Origin: Pontibacter sp. G13
GTDB lineage: Bacteria > Bacteroidota > Bacteroidia > J057
Length of the DNA stretch: 64,000 bases
Direction: 5' to 3'
Assembly (NCBI RefSeq): GCF_031851795.1
Contig: NZ_CP134696.1
Location: 2,527,001-2,591,000, forward strand
Shown: piece after piece, positions 18,101-27,919 of the stretch
Layout of the letters: each line of letters opens with the position of its first letter
How positions within the stretch are numbered: position 1 is the first letter of the stretch
Made by a program: the position numbers and the translations under genes
Notes under the pieces: model-generated
Seen by the model: only the letters and a program-made list of their open reading frames with translations
Told to the model about the DNA's origin: nothing
Databases searched by the model: none

Positions 18101-20392
18101 ATGCTGAACCTTTCCCAAAAGGGCTGGCTACTCGGCACCGTTGCACTGCTGCTATCTGCCTGTTCCGTCCCGCCATCGGGATCGTCCACTTCTCCACAAG
18201 CTGATGCTCGTGTCGAGGAGATCCTCTCCCAAATGACTTTGGAGGAAAAACTTGGTCAATTGAATCTCGTCGTCGGAGACTTGTTCAATACCGGCCCTAC
18301 GGTCAACACCAATCCTTCCGATCGATTTGACGAACAAATCCGTCAAGGCCAGATCACCGGAATTTTCAATATTCATGGCGCTGAATACCTACATCGTCTA
18401 CAGAAGATTGCAGTGGAAGAAACCCGCTTGGGCATTCCCTTGATTTTCGGAGCTGATGTGATTCATGGGTTTCGCAGTGTTTCCCCTGTCCCCTTGGCTG
18501 AAGCCGCGAGTTGGGACCTGAAAGCCATTGAAGCCAGTGCGCGCGTGGCTGGCGAAGAATCTGCTGCTACCGGGATGCACTGGACATTCGCTCCTATGGT
18601 GGATATTTCCAGAGATGCCCGGTGGGGTCGTATTGCCGAAGGGGCTGGTGAAGACCCATACCTCGGTTCTCTCGTAGCTGCGGCGCGTGTCCGTGGGTTC
18701 CAAGGCGAAGATCTTTCTGCGCCCAACACCATCGCTGCCTGCGTGAAGCACTTTGCTGCTTACGGCGCACCTCATGGAGGCCGTGACTACAACACCGTGG
18801 ATATGTCCGAGCGCTTGTTGCGGGAAGTATTTCTGCCTCCTTACCGGGCCGCTATTGACGCGGGAGCAGCCTCCCTGATGACGTCTTTCAACGAATTGAA
18901 TGGCGTACCGGTAACGGGTAGCACTTGGTTGCTCCGCGATGTCCTACGTGAAGAATGGGGATTCAATGGAATGATCGTTTCCGATTGGCAATCCATCACC
19001 GAAATGGAGTACCACGGATTCGCCAAAGATCGCGCTCATAGTGGTCAAATCGGCATGGAAGCAGGCGTAGATATGGATATGATGGGTGCTACCTATCTCG
19101 AAGATCTGCCTGCTTTGGTAAAATCAGGAGATGTACCGATGGAGCTCATCGACCAAGCGGTACGCAATGTCCTCCAGATGAAAATGGATCTGGGACTCTT
19201 TGACGATCCATTCCGATACGGATCTGTGGACCGCGAAGCATCCGAAATCCGCAACGCCCAGCAGTTGGAGGCAGTTCGAGACATGGCTCGCAAGAGTATG
19301 GTGCTCCTGAAAAATGAAAAGAATCTACTTCCGCTTTCCAAGGATACCCGCAAGATTGCGTTGATCGGCCCATTGGCGCTGGAAAGCAACAAGGGAGAAT
19401 TCAACGGATGCTGGTCATTCTTTGGACAGCCAGGGGAAGTCGTTTCTGTCGAAGCTGCCTTCCGTGAGGCAATGCCTGCATCTTCCAAGCTCTTGGTTGC
19501 CGAAGGATGTGATCTCTACAGCGATTCTCAGGCTGGATTCAAGCAGGCCGTCAAAACCGCCAAGCAAGCAGACGTAGTCGTGATGGTACTCGGTGAAAGC
19601 GCCGTCATGAATGGTGAAGGTGCTTCTCGTGCCGATATCGGCCTCCCCGGAGAGCAGCTAGCATTGCTCAAGGCCGTACATGCCACCGGCAAGCCATTGG
19701 TCGTATTGACCGTCAGTGGCCGTCCCTTGGAGCTGAGCTGGCTCGACGAAAACGTTGGTACCATCCTGCACATTTGGACACCCGGATCTGAAACTGGCCA
19801 CGCTGTGACCGATGTGGTATTTGGCGACTACAACCCTGCCGGTAAACTCCCGGTTTCGTTCCCTCGACTCGTAGGTCAAGTGCCGATCTATTACAACTAC
19901 AAGGCGACTGGCCGGATGTACGAAGGTGATTACTCCGAGCATGGAAGCGAACGCGTCTACCGTTCTCGCTACCGTGATGTGGAAAACGGCCCCCTGTATC
20001 CGTTTGGATATGGCCTGAGCTACACGGAATTCGAATATGGTGAAATTCGCCTCGATGAGCCCGAAATGAGCATGAATGGCACATTGACTGCCAGCGTTTC
20101 TGTCACCAACACAGGCAAAGTTGCCGGCGAAGAAGTCGTGCAATTGTACATCCGCGATCTCGTAGGAACCGCCACCCGCCCAGTGAAGGAGCTGAAAGGA
20201 TTCCAGAAGATCTTGTTGGAGCCCGGAGAGTCCACTACGGTCAGCTTCGAAATTGGCACCGAGGACCTCGCCTTCTGGCATGATGACAATACTTGGTATG
20301 CCGAGCCCGGAGAGTTCCACCTCTTCATTGGCACCAACTCCGACGAAGCTCAGATGGTCAAGTTCCGGATCAAGGACGCTTCCGCCATCTAA
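18101..20392 (+). CDS. bglX: glycoside hydrolase family 3 lipoprotein, beta-glucosidase-like
   Basis: 763 residues. It is a lipoprotein: the signal peptide ends in the lipobox LLSAC (Cys21). GH3 N-terminal barrel: LEEKLGQLN near the start, FAPMVDISRDARWGR, CVKHFAAYG, and the nucleophile Asp295 in NGMIVSDWQS. The GH3 C-terminal domain and fibronectin-like domain follow (MVLLKNEKNLLPL, GSERVYRSRY, FPFGYGLSYTEFEYG-type end). It should cleave beta-linked glucosides or related oligosaccharides at the periplasmic face. Length and domain order match BglX-type enzymes; the exact sugar and linkage cannot be read from sequence. Confidence 0.93.
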   Translation: MLNLSQKGWLLGTVALLLSACSVPPSGSSTSPQADARVEEILSQMTLEEKLGQLNLVVGDLFNTGPTVNTNPSDRFDEQIRQGQITGIFNIHGAEYLHRLQKIAVEETRLGIPLIFGADVIHGFRSVSPVPLAEAASWDLKAIEASARVAGEESAATGMHWTFAPMVDISRDARWGRIAEGAGEDPYLGSLVAAARVRGFQGEDLSAPNTIAACVKHFAAYGAPHGGRDYNTVDMSERLLREVFLPPYRAAIDAGAASLMTSFNELNGVPVTGSTWLLRDVLREEWGFNGMIVSDWQSITEMEYHGFAKDRAHSGQIGMEAGVDMDMMGATYLEDLPALVKSGDVPMELIDQAVRNVLQMKMDLGLFDDPFRYGSVDREASEIRNAQQLEAVRDMARKSMVLLKNEKNLLPLSKDTRKIALIGPLALESNKGEFNGCWSFFGQPGEVVSVEAAFREAMPASSKLLVAEGCDLYSDSQAGFKQAVKTAKQADVVVMVLGESAVMNGEGASRADIGLPGEQLALLKAVHATGKPLVVLTVSGRPLELSWLDENVGTILHIWTPGSETGHAVTDVVFGDYNPAGKLPVSFPRLVGQVPIYYNYKATGRMYEGDYSEHGSERVYRSRYRDVENGPLYPFGYGLSYTEFEYGEIRLDEPEMSMNGTLTASVSVTNTGKVAGEEVVQLYIRDLVGTATRPVKELKGFQKILLEPGESTTVSFEIGTEDLAFWHDDNTWYAEPGEFHLFIGTNSDEAQMVKFRIKDASAI

Positions 20393-20412
20393 GCCTCATC
20401 TCACCCTCTTGG

Positions 20413-20455
20413 CAAGCGCTGTCGCCCTCATCGTCGTGATGGCGCTTGTCTTCTA
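20413..20455 (+). terminator. possible terminator after the GH3 gene
   Basis: CAAGCGC and GCGCTTG form a 7 bp stem with a 22-base loop, followed by TCTTCT. The long loop makes it weaker than the hairpin at 20541. Confidence 0.4.
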
Positions 20456-20540
20456 AGATTTTTGCGAGAATAGTAGCACTTCTCAGCAAGTTCAGGTGTT
20501 TCATCTGAATAGCCTTCCTGGATTATGAATAGGAAGCGGG

Positions 20541-20566
20541 ACCGCTCCAATTTTGGAGCGGTTTTT
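20541..20566 (+). terminator. intrinsic terminator before the dehalogenase gene
   Basis: ACCGCTCCAA/TTGGAGCGGT is a perfect 10 bp stem with a TT loop, followed by TTTTC. It insulates the dehalogenase gene from the GH3 gene. Confidence 0.85.
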
Positions 20567-20664
20567 CTATGCAATGAATTGAGATCCTGCCAATGGCTGG
20601 TTATCTTCTCCATACTACTTCTGATCTGGCCGAAACCTCCACATTCACCTCCAACTCTGCGAAC

Positions 20665-21594
20665 ATGCCATTGACAGAACTACCCGCGATTGAATTTCTA
20701 CGGACGCCTGAATCTCGATTTGAAGGAATCTCGGACTATCCCTTTTCGCCGCATTACGTCCAAGTTTCCAACGGACTGCGCATGCACTATCTGGATGAAG
20801 GGCCCAAAGATGCCCCCATCATCATGTTGTGGCATGGTGAACCCAGCTGGTCCTACCTGTACCGGACTATGATTCCCCCGCTGGTCCAGGCCGGATTCAG
20901 GGTGATGGCGCCGGATTTGATTGGATTTGGGAAATCGGACAAACCCATCCACATGGAAGACTATTCCTATGAGCGCTACCTCAACTGGATGTGGGATTGG
21001 ATGGATGCAGTATCTATCGAGCAGGCACATCTATTTTGCCAAGATTGGGGCGGTCTACTTGGGCTGCGAATGGTGGCGGACCAGCCCAATCGATTTGACA
21101 GGGTAATCGCTGCCAACACCATCCTGCCTACAGGCGACAATCCTCCCAACGAAGCCTTTCAGAAGTGGCAGAAATTTGCTGCAGAGGTTCCCGTCTTTCC
21201 GGTCAGCAACATCATCCAGCGAGCTACGGTCAGTGAGCTTTCGGCTGAAACGCTTGCAGCGTATGACATGCCGTTTCCAGATGAGTCCTACAAAGCAGGA
21301 GCACGGATCTTTCCTGCACTTGTGCCTGTCACCCCGGACGATCCACAGAGTCAGCCCAATAGATTGGCTTGGCAATCTCTGGCCCAGCGCACCCAGCCGT
21401 TCCTGACATTGTTCAGCGATAGTGATCCCATCATGAGTGGTTTGGAGAAGCTCTTCATCAAAATCGTCCCCGGCGCCAAAGGCCAGCCCCATACCACCAT
21501 TCCTCAAGGGGGGCATTTCTTGCAGGAAGACCAGGGGCCGCTGATCGCCGAGCACATCATTCAATTCTTGCAGCAACCTGCCAGTCAAAGCTAG
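20665..21594 (+). CDS. haloalkane dehalogenase (alpha/beta hydrolase)
   Basis: 309 residues from the ATG at 20665, which matches the usual N-terminus of the family; 24 further in-frame codons upstream look non-native. The oxyanion and halide-binding motif is HGEPSW (His57-Trp62), the nucleophile is Asp127 in CQDWGG with Trp128 beside it, an acid lies in FSDSDP (about 251-255), and the catalytic base is His284 in GGHFLQED. These fit subfamily I dehalogenases, which turn haloalkanes into an alcohol and halide in the cytoplasm. An epoxide hydrolase would normally have two lid tyrosines and a different HGxP context. The substrate is unknown and there is no pathway gene beside it. Confidence 0.85.
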   Translation: MPLTELPAIEFLRTPESRFEGISDYPFSPHYVQVSNGLRMHYLDEGPKDAPIIMLWHGEPSWSYLYRTMIPPLVQAGFRVMAPDLIGFGKSDKPIHMEDYSYERYLNWMWDWMDAVSIEQAHLFCQDWGGLLGLRMVADQPNRFDRVIAANTILPTGDNPPNEAFQKWQKFAAEVPVFPVSNIIQRATVSELSAETLAAYDMPFPDESYKAGARIFPALVPVTPDDPQSQPNRLAWQSLAQRTQPFLTLFSDSDPIMSGLEKLFIKIVPGAKGQPHTTIPQGGHFLQEDQGPLIAEHIIQFLQQPASQS

Positions 21595-21620
21595 CCAAGG
21601 TTTGGGAAGCATCCAGCTCA

Positions 21621-21784
21621 TGTGCGGATGGCCGGTGGGGGGTGAGGGATGGGAATGGTGCGACGTCAGGAGCAGTCCGGAGCCTTCAGCGGAGGACGGA
21701 GCGCCAGCGACCCATGGACAAGCCCGACTCGGCGACCGAAAAGCTGAGGCGGATACTACCTCTCAAGCACGCCGAGGCACCCCC
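21621..21784 (+). repeat. dispersed intergenic repeat, copy 2 (forward orientation)
   Basis: Begins TGTGCGGATGGCCGGTGGGG and ends GCACGCCGAGGCACCCCC. It contains GGATGGGAATGGTGCGA (21647-21663, an exact reverse-complement match to copy 1) and GCGACCCATGGACAAGC. Together with the terminator that follows, it fills the 293-base gap between the dehalogenase and the convergent glycosidase. Confidence 0.75.
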
Positions 21785-21826
21785 AAATCTTCCTTGATCT
21801 AATCTTCAATCATCCTATCATCGATA

Positions 21827-21858
21827 AAAGGGGCTGCCTCATCCGAGACAGCCCCTTT
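21827..21858 (-). terminator. bidirectional intrinsic terminator
   Basis: AAAGGGGCTG/CAGCCCCTTT is a perfect 10 bp stem between convergent genes. On the minus strand it runs into TTTTATC, just after the stop of the glycosidase gene. Confidence 0.85.
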
Positions 21859-21887
21859 GCTTGAATATGAATAAACGCCCAAATTCC

Positions 21888-23759
21888 TTATTGGAGGATC
21901 AATCTCTGCGTGTGGGATTGCCCATCTTGAATGAATTGGCAGAGGTAGGTTCCCGCTGGCAGGTGGCCGAAATTGAACTTGTAGAGACCGGGCCCCGCCA
22001 AGGATTGAGTGTCGAGTCTGCGTCCCTGCAAGTCGATGAGGTTCATCATACATGGCCCATCGGAAGTGATCTCCAGCTGTACTGCCCCGGAATTGGATGG
22101 ATTCGGATACAACTTGAAATGCTCTGTCTGATCGACCATTCTTCTAACAGGTGCGGCATTAGGTTGCCATTTGGTGTTATCACCTGTCCAGCTAGTCGGT
22201 CCGAGGCGGAAGTCCGAAGTACCATCCGGTTTGACATGTAGCCAGTTGCCGCTTTGGCGGTGTTCGAGGCGATGCCATCCACTCCCTGCGTCTACCCATC
22301 TCCACTGGGCGCTGTTGCTGGTGGTACTAGCGCCGACCAGCGAGAGCGAATATCCATCTGAGCTATTCAGCTTCTTGCCACTGGCGCGATGCACGAGGTA
22401 GAAATATCCATTGTTGGATTCCTCTTCGGACCATTGCACCCAAGTCCCTGTACTACCGGAACTCACGGTCGAAACCACCTCGGTATTGGGGTCAGCTCTG
22501 AGGCGGTAACCGCTGGAGTTGTGATCGATGAATGAATAAGTCGGAGCAGCGGCCAACCCACTCGCGGTGATGCGCACGTAGGTTTTGGCGGGAATCACCA
22601 CTTCCAGTTGTGCGCCGCCATTTTTGATGGTCGTGGTGACGGTACCGCCATAGGCTTGCTGAGCGGTGCTGGAAACGGTGTAGCCCTGCTGGAGATTGAT
22701 GTACATCGTGCGTTGGGTAGCGTCTACATTGCACAGATGCACATGCAAGTCAGTTCCTTCCTTGAAGGATGCCACGACTCCGTAGCGGCTATTGGTCTCC
22801 ACTTGACGAGCGGAACCTTTGCCTTTGGAGTAGTCGATCAGCTCCTTGGTGGCATTCCAATGAGTTGCGTTGCCACCATTTGCCCAGATCTGGCGGGTCA
22901 CGGTCTGATAGATGATCATCTTCTCGATCCCCACAGAGATGGGAGGCAGCATGTGGGCGATTCCTTCGGCAGTGCTTTTGGCAAACAACGTAGTCTCGGT
23001 GAACCATTCGGGCTTGCTACCGGCATTGGCGAAGTTCTGCCATTCGGTATAGGCATTCAGGAGATTGGGCGTACCGCTGGAGACGTAGTTGTGCGCCCCT
23101 GCCACGTCGATAGCACTGTTGACATTAGTATATCTCGCAGGTGCGGAACCCAGTCCCCAGACCTCGACGCCTACGACCGGAATACCGATATCGAGGCTGG
23201 TGTAGTCATTGAGGTATGCGCCATCTTCATTCCAAGGCCCGAGATAGTCGACGAGATTTGCGCCGATTTTGTCGTTGACGAGGATCTGCATCCAATCCTT
23301 GTACTTGTCGAGATTGACATTGTAGGTACCGGGATTGGCACAGCCATTACAGAGCATCCAGCTGGCGAATTTGTGGACGCCATGCCCATCGTCTAGGTCG
23401 CCGTTGGGCTTGAAGGTGCCATTGGTGTTGGCGACGCTCAAGAAGACATCCAGGCCTTGATTTTTGGCTTCCTGAGCAAAGTCTCGGACTTCCAGGTGAC
23501 GATTGTCCCCTGTTCCCCATTGGGCTACCATAGGAACCCGGACCAAGTCCATTTGCAGATCATTCTTCATCTTGCCGATAATCGAGGAATAGTCTGATGG
23601 ATCAATCCGGAACATGGTGAGCTTGACATCGGCACCATAGGTGACGCCGCTTCCAACGCCTGTCTTGGGCCAAATCTTGATGGTCTGAGCGAAGCCTCCC
23701 AAAGACATGGAACAGAGGCTCACGACGAGTAATAAAATGCGAAGGGTAGTAAAGTTCAT
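21888..23759 (-). CDS. secreted clan GH-A-like glycosidase with ricin-like and T9SS domains
   Basis: 623 residues. The signal peptide ends in GGFAQ. The ~370-residue N-terminal module looks like a (beta/alpha)8 barrel, with GPWNEDGAY (Asn-Glu, probable acid/base at strand 4) and PEWFTETTLF (probable nucleophile Glu at strand 7), the layout of clan GH-A, for example GH30 or GH39. About 90 residues of beta-sandwich follow, then a ricin-like trefoil with HRASGKKLNS and LEHRQSGNWLHV repeats, then a Por_Secre_tail (LYPNPSNSGAVQLEI, GTYLCQFIQ). It is therefore exported and handled by T9SS. The family and substrate are not certain; agarose-, glucan- or xylan-like polymers are all possible. Confidence 0.75.
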   Translation of the reverse strand: MNFTTLRILLLVVSLCSMSLGGFAQTIKIWPKTGVGSGVTYGADVKLTMFRIDPSDYSSIIGKMKNDLQMDLVRVPMVAQWGTGDNRHLEVRDFAQEAKNQGLDVFLSVANTNGTFKPNGDLDDGHGVHKFASWMLCNGCANPGTYNVNLDKYKDWMQILVNDKIGANLVDYLGPWNEDGAYLNDYTSLDIGIPVVGVEVWGLGSAPARYTNVNSAIDVAGAHNYVSSGTPNLLNAYTEWQNFANAGSKPEWFTETTLFAKSTAEGIAHMLPPISVGIEKMIIYQTVTRQIWANGGNATHWNATKELIDYSKGKGSARQVETNSRYGVVASFKEGTDLHVHLCNVDATQRTMYINLQQGYTVSSTAQQAYGGTVTTTIKNGGAQLEVVIPAKTYVRITASGLAAAPTYSFIDHNSSGYRLRADPNTEVVSTVSSGSTGTWVQWSEEESNNGYFYLVHRASGKKLNSSDGYSLSLVGASTTSNSAQWRWVDAGSGWHRLEHRQSGNWLHVKPDGTSDFRLGPTSWTGDNTKWQPNAAPVRRMVDQTEHFKLYPNPSNSGAVQLEITSDGPCMMNLIDLQGRRLDTQSLAGPGLYKFNFGHLPAGTYLCQFIQDGQSHTQRLILQ

Positions 23760-23946
23760 AATAGAAGTGTCCTGTTGAATGTTGAGCGATGTAGTGGTTG
23801 TGGATGAATGAAATTCTCAATTCCCACTTCACCAATCATCTCAAAGACCCCCTTCAAACGCCCATCTCAAGGGTCTATGGGTCTCATCTGACACTAGCAA
23901 TACATACTTGTACATCGAGACAAATCTTACCATTCCCCCAAAAACA

Positions 23947-23982
23947 ATGTCGCCCTATCCGAATAATCGAATAGGGCGACAT
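23947..23982 (-). terminator. intrinsic terminator after the PKD adhesin
   Basis: ATGTCGCCCTAT/ATAGGGCGACAT is a perfect 12 bp stem. On the minus strand it follows the stop of the adhesin at 24000 and is followed by TGTTTTTGG. Confidence 0.85.
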
Positions 23983-23999
23983 AATCTGCATATTCTGTA

Positions 24000-26900
24000 C
24001 TATCTGATCACGGTCACGGTACCTGATAGTGGTACTGCCGTTCCGTGATTGTCTTTGGCTTGAATGGAATAGATGTATGTTCCTTCGGGAACAAATTTAC
24101 CGGTATTCATCATTCGGCCGTTCCAGTGGTTAGTAGGACTCGTGCTTTCGAAGACCAATTGTCCCCAACGCGTGTAGACGGAAATCTGATACTCAGAAAT
24201 CAATTCTGAGACTCGAACGATAAACTCGTCATTGACACCGGATTCGTTAGGGCTAAAGGCATTGGGTACCAAGATCGCTTGGAACTCCTTCACCTCGATG
24301 GGCTGACTCAGGACATATTGACAACCGTTGGCATCGGTGAATTCCACTTCTGCGAGGAATAGCCCTCCGAATGGATATACATGAACGGGGTTGATCTCAG
24401 CGGATTTCAGGGCGTTGCCAAAGTCCCAACTAGCGCTGATGACCGGAATGTCCCCCGAGAGGGTAAAGGTCACATCACTTTGGGGAATCTCCACAACTTG
24501 ATCACTTGCAGTCATGGTGAAATTGCCATCTGGGAACACAGATGCGATCACCTCTTCACGTCCACTTTCGCAGCCATCCGGGGAAATGGCGCTGACGTAA
24601 TAAATCTCTTCCTGGGTCAATTCTGGTGTGATATAGGCATCTCCCGCATAGAAATAGCCGGGTGCTTCAGAATCGTAATGCCAGCGAAGTTCATCCGTAA
24701 ACTCATCGCCAATAGCCAAAATGGTTGCCGCATCTCCTACACAAGTGGTATCAGGTACCACTATAGGTCGATCAGGAATCGGGAAGGATTCCACCTCCCA
24801 AGTATAGGAGTCTTCACATCCGTAATTGGACACCGCCGTCAAAGTCACCGCGTACAATCCTTCCTGGGCAAACATGTGGTGGACAATCTCTCCACCTGCT
24901 TGGGTGGTTCCGTCTCCGAAATCCCAAGTCCATGACACGACCTCGTCATCCGTCAACGGAAGTGCCACCAACGATTGGTTCTGGAATTCAGCGGTATCCA
25001 GCTCACAGACTCGCTCCCAGCTGAATCGCGGGGAAGGAAGCGGGTGAATCAATACGGGTTGCGTGATGCTATCCACACATCCGTACTCGGTCGTGACGGC
25101 CAATCGGACATCGAAAATATCTACCGTCTGGTAGGTGTGGATCACTTCCTGTCCCACTGCAGAGGTTCCGTCGTCCAAGTTCCAGTCATACGCAAATATT
25201 CCGGAGCCATCAGGAACCAAGGAGCTACTGATCAGCGAGACATCTTCATTGAGACAAAGGCTATCGGCTTCGAAGGAGACCTCGGGCAAGGCACGCACGC
25301 GAGCGCCTTGGGTGAAGGTCGAAGCACATCCAAAGGAATCCGTCACCGTCAAAGTCACCGGGTACAGTCCCCATGCGTGGTACAAGTGGATCGGCGATTC
25401 AGCCATGCTGGTGCTGTCATCTCCAAAGTCCCAGAAGAAATCCACCAGCGGGTGATCTCCATCAATACTGAGATTTTCGAAGATGGTAGAATTCAATTCG
25501 CAGACCTGATCCGCATTGAAATCCGCCTCGGGAAGGACGTAGACTTCGGCGTTCAGCGTCATGCTATCTACACAACCTGCAGCAGTTGTACCAGTCAAGG
25601 TTACCGGATAGACTCCCGGAGTTCCATAGACATGGTTGGGCGCTACGGCTTTGGATTCATCTCCATCTCCAAATTCCCATCCGTAGATCGTTCCCGGCTT
25701 AAAGAGATTATCCATAAAGGAAGGAACCCCAAAACAGACCGGATCGACTGTAAAGTCAAGGGCTGGCAATGAATCCACCAAAATCGTGGTCTCTACCGTA
25801 TCGAGACATCCATAGACATTCTCCGCAATCAGCGTGACATCATGCTCACCGTGCGTAGGGAATAGATAAGAGGTATTAATAGCTGAATCGATCTTGGTCC
25901 CAAAATCCCAATCCGCATAGGCGACGATGTCCCAAAGTGGATTGGCATCAAAAGAGGTCGGAACTCCTAAACAAACGGTATCATGGATGATCTCGGCAAA
26001 TTGGGCAGGGATGACCACTGCCTCCAACGTATCTTGGAGGATACACAATCCGCCTAGCACCTCCACCTCCATGAAGTAAGCCAACGTATCTGGTGCCGTA
26101 CCGGGGTTGAGGAGAGACAGATCTACGATCGAATCATGATTGGTCAAAAGCCCAAGCGGTGGTCCCCAAGTGATGGTATCGATTGCCTGTACGATATTCA
26201 GTTGAAGCTGCGCGATATCTCCCGAACAAAGCGTCACGTCCTCCAATCGGTCCCAGATCACTGGATCTAAAATCTCCATGATGGCCGTATCGCGATAGAC
26301 GCCTGCACAGGTGGAATCCACATAGTACAGCTCGATGGTCTCGGTACCCTCAATCACACTATCCAGCAAAATCGTCACGGGGATGATCGCGGAAGTATCA
26401 CCGGGATTCAAGACCAGAGAATCCGGAATCGGAACATAATCCAAACCCGAGAAGGCCGTACCTCCCATCGTGAAGTGATAGGTCCGAGTATCTGTCAATG
26501 GTTCCGACAGGCTGAATTCGAAGTAGCCCTGATTCACACATCCCTCTACCGTCACATTTGCTCCGAGAAGATTGGAGTTGACAGCTTCGAGGGTCAACTG
26601 TGGAGTCACACACCCAATTCCGCCTGCTTCCAAGAATACCCCAGAATCCAAAATCCCATCACTGGCATCCGCAATGGCCAAGGTGATGTGGTAGGTGTTA
26701 CAAGGTTGTACCGCCGCTTGCGCAAGCAATGGCACGGTGAAGGCATCATACTCGACCGTTGTGCCACCGACATTGTCCACGAAGTAGGTACAATTGGTAC
26801 AAGGACCCGTAGACATGGTATTGGCTGGTGCGTACCCGTTATTGACTGTGGAGATGGAAACCGGAGTAGTCGTACCCGGAATCAGTGCAATATTCACCCC

Positions 26901-27422
26901 TGGCATACCCGGTGGATTGGTGTAGCCCGGGCCCGAGATGAAAAAGGCAAATACATCATTGATGCCACCGCCCGGAACCGTGGATACATACTCGTGGTAT
27001 TCCTCCGAAGCGAAAACGTACTGAATGCCCACACTATCACAAGTCGGATAAATGTCGAACTCGATCACACAGGCATCAAAGGTATTCTGCCCAGAAAGGG
27101 TCGTCAACGGCGCATAACCCGGATCGGCCAAGTTGGTACTGGTACCCGGAGAAGTATTGGGGCCGATCGCTTGGGACGCCTGTCCCGTACTGAGCAGCAC
27201 CCCTCGGTCCAATCCCAAATTGGAATTGGTACCATCAAACTCCCACATGGCCATCGTCGTGTCGCATGTGACGGTCAGATTGGACACTTGGACGCCACTG
27301 GCAAATAGCGTCTGAAGAAGAGAGAACTTGTCAAGCGAATCGGAAACCGTCAACTGTCCAAACCCCAAAACGGGCATGAGGACAAGCCAGCAGCATCCCA
27401 AGACGCGAATCATGAATTTCAT
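24000..27422 (-). CDS. large PKD adhesin with choice-of-anchor L and T9SS type B domains
   Basis: 1140 residues from the ATG at 27422, which opens the signal peptide FMIRVLGCCWLVLMPVLGFG; the frame continues 52 codons upstream without a leader. Residues about 25-280 resemble a choice-of-anchor L domain (FVFASEEYHEYV-type motif). A Calx-beta-like segment (FSGLDYVPIPDSLVLNPGD) is next, followed by about six PKD domains marked by WDFG, WEFGDG or WDFGDG. The end is a CHU_C / gliding-motility-associated type B sorting domain (VPNAFSPNESGVNDEF, RWGQLVFES). It is probably a surface adhesin. It is paralogous to the next gene upstream in the minus-strand direction and has its own terminator. Confidence 0.88.
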   Translation of the reverse strand: MKFMIRVLGCCWLVLMPVLGFGQLTVSDSLDKFSLLQTLFASGVQVSNLTVTCDTTMAMWEFDGTNSNLGLDRGVLLSTGQASQAIGPNTSPGTSTNLADPGYAPLTTLSGQNTFDACVIEFDIYPTCDSVGIQYVFASEEYHEYVSTVPGGGINDVFAFFISGPGYTNPPGMPGVNIALIPGTTTPVSISTVNNGYAPANTMSTGPCTNCTYFVDNVGGTTVEYDAFTVPLLAQAAVQPCNTYHITLAIADASDGILDSGVFLEAGGIGCVTPQLTLEAVNSNLLGANVTVEGCVNQGYFEFSLSEPLTDTRTYHFTMGGTAFSGLDYVPIPDSLVLNPGDTSAIIPVTILLDSVIEGTETIELYYVDSTCAGVYRDTAIMEILDPVIWDRLEDVTLCSGDIAQLQLNIVQAIDTITWGPPLGLLTNHDSIVDLSLLNPGTAPDTLAYFMEVEVLGGLCILQDTLEAVVIPAQFAEIIHDTVCLGVPTSFDANPLWDIVAYADWDFGTKIDSAINTSYLFPTHGEHDVTLIAENVYGCLDTVETTILVDSLPALDFTVDPVCFGVPSFMDNLFKPGTIYGWEFGDGDESKAVAPNHVYGTPGVYPVTLTGTTAAGCVDSMTLNAEVYVLPEADFNADQVCELNSTIFENLSIDGDHPLVDFFWDFGDDSTSMAESPIHLYHAWGLYPVTLTVTDSFGCASTFTQGARVRALPEVSFEADSLCLNEDVSLISSSLVPDGSGIFAYDWNLDDGTSAVGQEVIHTYQTVDIFDVRLAVTTEYGCVDSITQPVLIHPLPSPRFSWERVCELDTAEFQNQSLVALPLTDDEVVSWTWDFGDGTTQAGGEIVHHMFAQEGLYAVTLTAVSNYGCEDSYTWEVESFPIPDRPIVVPDTTCVGDAATILAIGDEFTDELRWHYDSEAPGYFYAGDAYITPELTQEEIYYVSAISPDGCESGREEVIASVFPDGNFTMTASDQVVEIPQSDVTFTLSGDIPVISASWDFGNALKSAEINPVHVYPFGGLFLAEVEFTDANGCQYVLSQPIEVKEFQAILVPNAFSPNESGVNDEFIVRVSELISEYQISVYTRWGQLVFESTSPTNHWNGRMMNTGKFVPEGTYIYSIQAKDNHGTAVPLSGTVTVIR

Positions 27423-27714
27423 AGAATAGGTTGATAGGTAATGATAGGAAGAAGTAAGCCAATTGCAGGGAAACAGATTCAATCCGTTGAAAACGTGCCT
27501 TTTCTGGCAATATGAGTCATATTCAACGTCTTGATCCCGAATCCAAAATAATCTATCATTGAATCTAATACATACCATTCGATTTATGAAAAATTCAAAA
27601 ATAATTAACCTCGCTTGATCCTCAGATTATGACTTTTTGATGATAGCTGGCCTTTTTGTGACAATTTTTCATTTGGCCTTTGCTTGTGAATCTTCCGATA
27701 GCTGACCTTGATTT

Positions 27715-27917
27715 GGGGGTGCCCCGACGTGCTGAAAATCTTCCTGCGCCGGGCTTCATCGTCGTCGGGTCAGACCCTTCCGGACTCCCTGACGGTCGGT
27801 CGGTGGAAGATGGTCCCAACTAGAAATACAGGGATAAAGAGATCTACTCCCCTTTTCATGCATGTCCCCACCGACTGAATCCTACAGGCTCTTCACCCCG
27901 CACAGGTCATCCGCACC
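27715..27917 (-). repeat. dispersed intergenic repeat, copy 3 (reverse orientation)
   Basis: Starts GGGGGTGCCCCGACGTGCTG and ends GGTCATCCGCACCCC. It contains CGACTGAATCCTACAGGC (27872-27889), an exact reverse-complement match to 39533-39550 in copy 4. The middle is divergent. Confidence 0.7.
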
Positions 27918-27919
27918 CC

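Noticed and set aside
22608-23396. 262-codon open frame antisense to the glycosidase gene
   Set aside because: A shadow of the sense frame. The sense frame has a signal peptide, catalytic motifs and a T9SS tail; the antisense product has none.
24381-27308. Three antisense open frames of 184-277 codons in the first PKD adhesin
   Set aside because: They result from the low stop-codon frequency opposite PKD repeats and show no domain.
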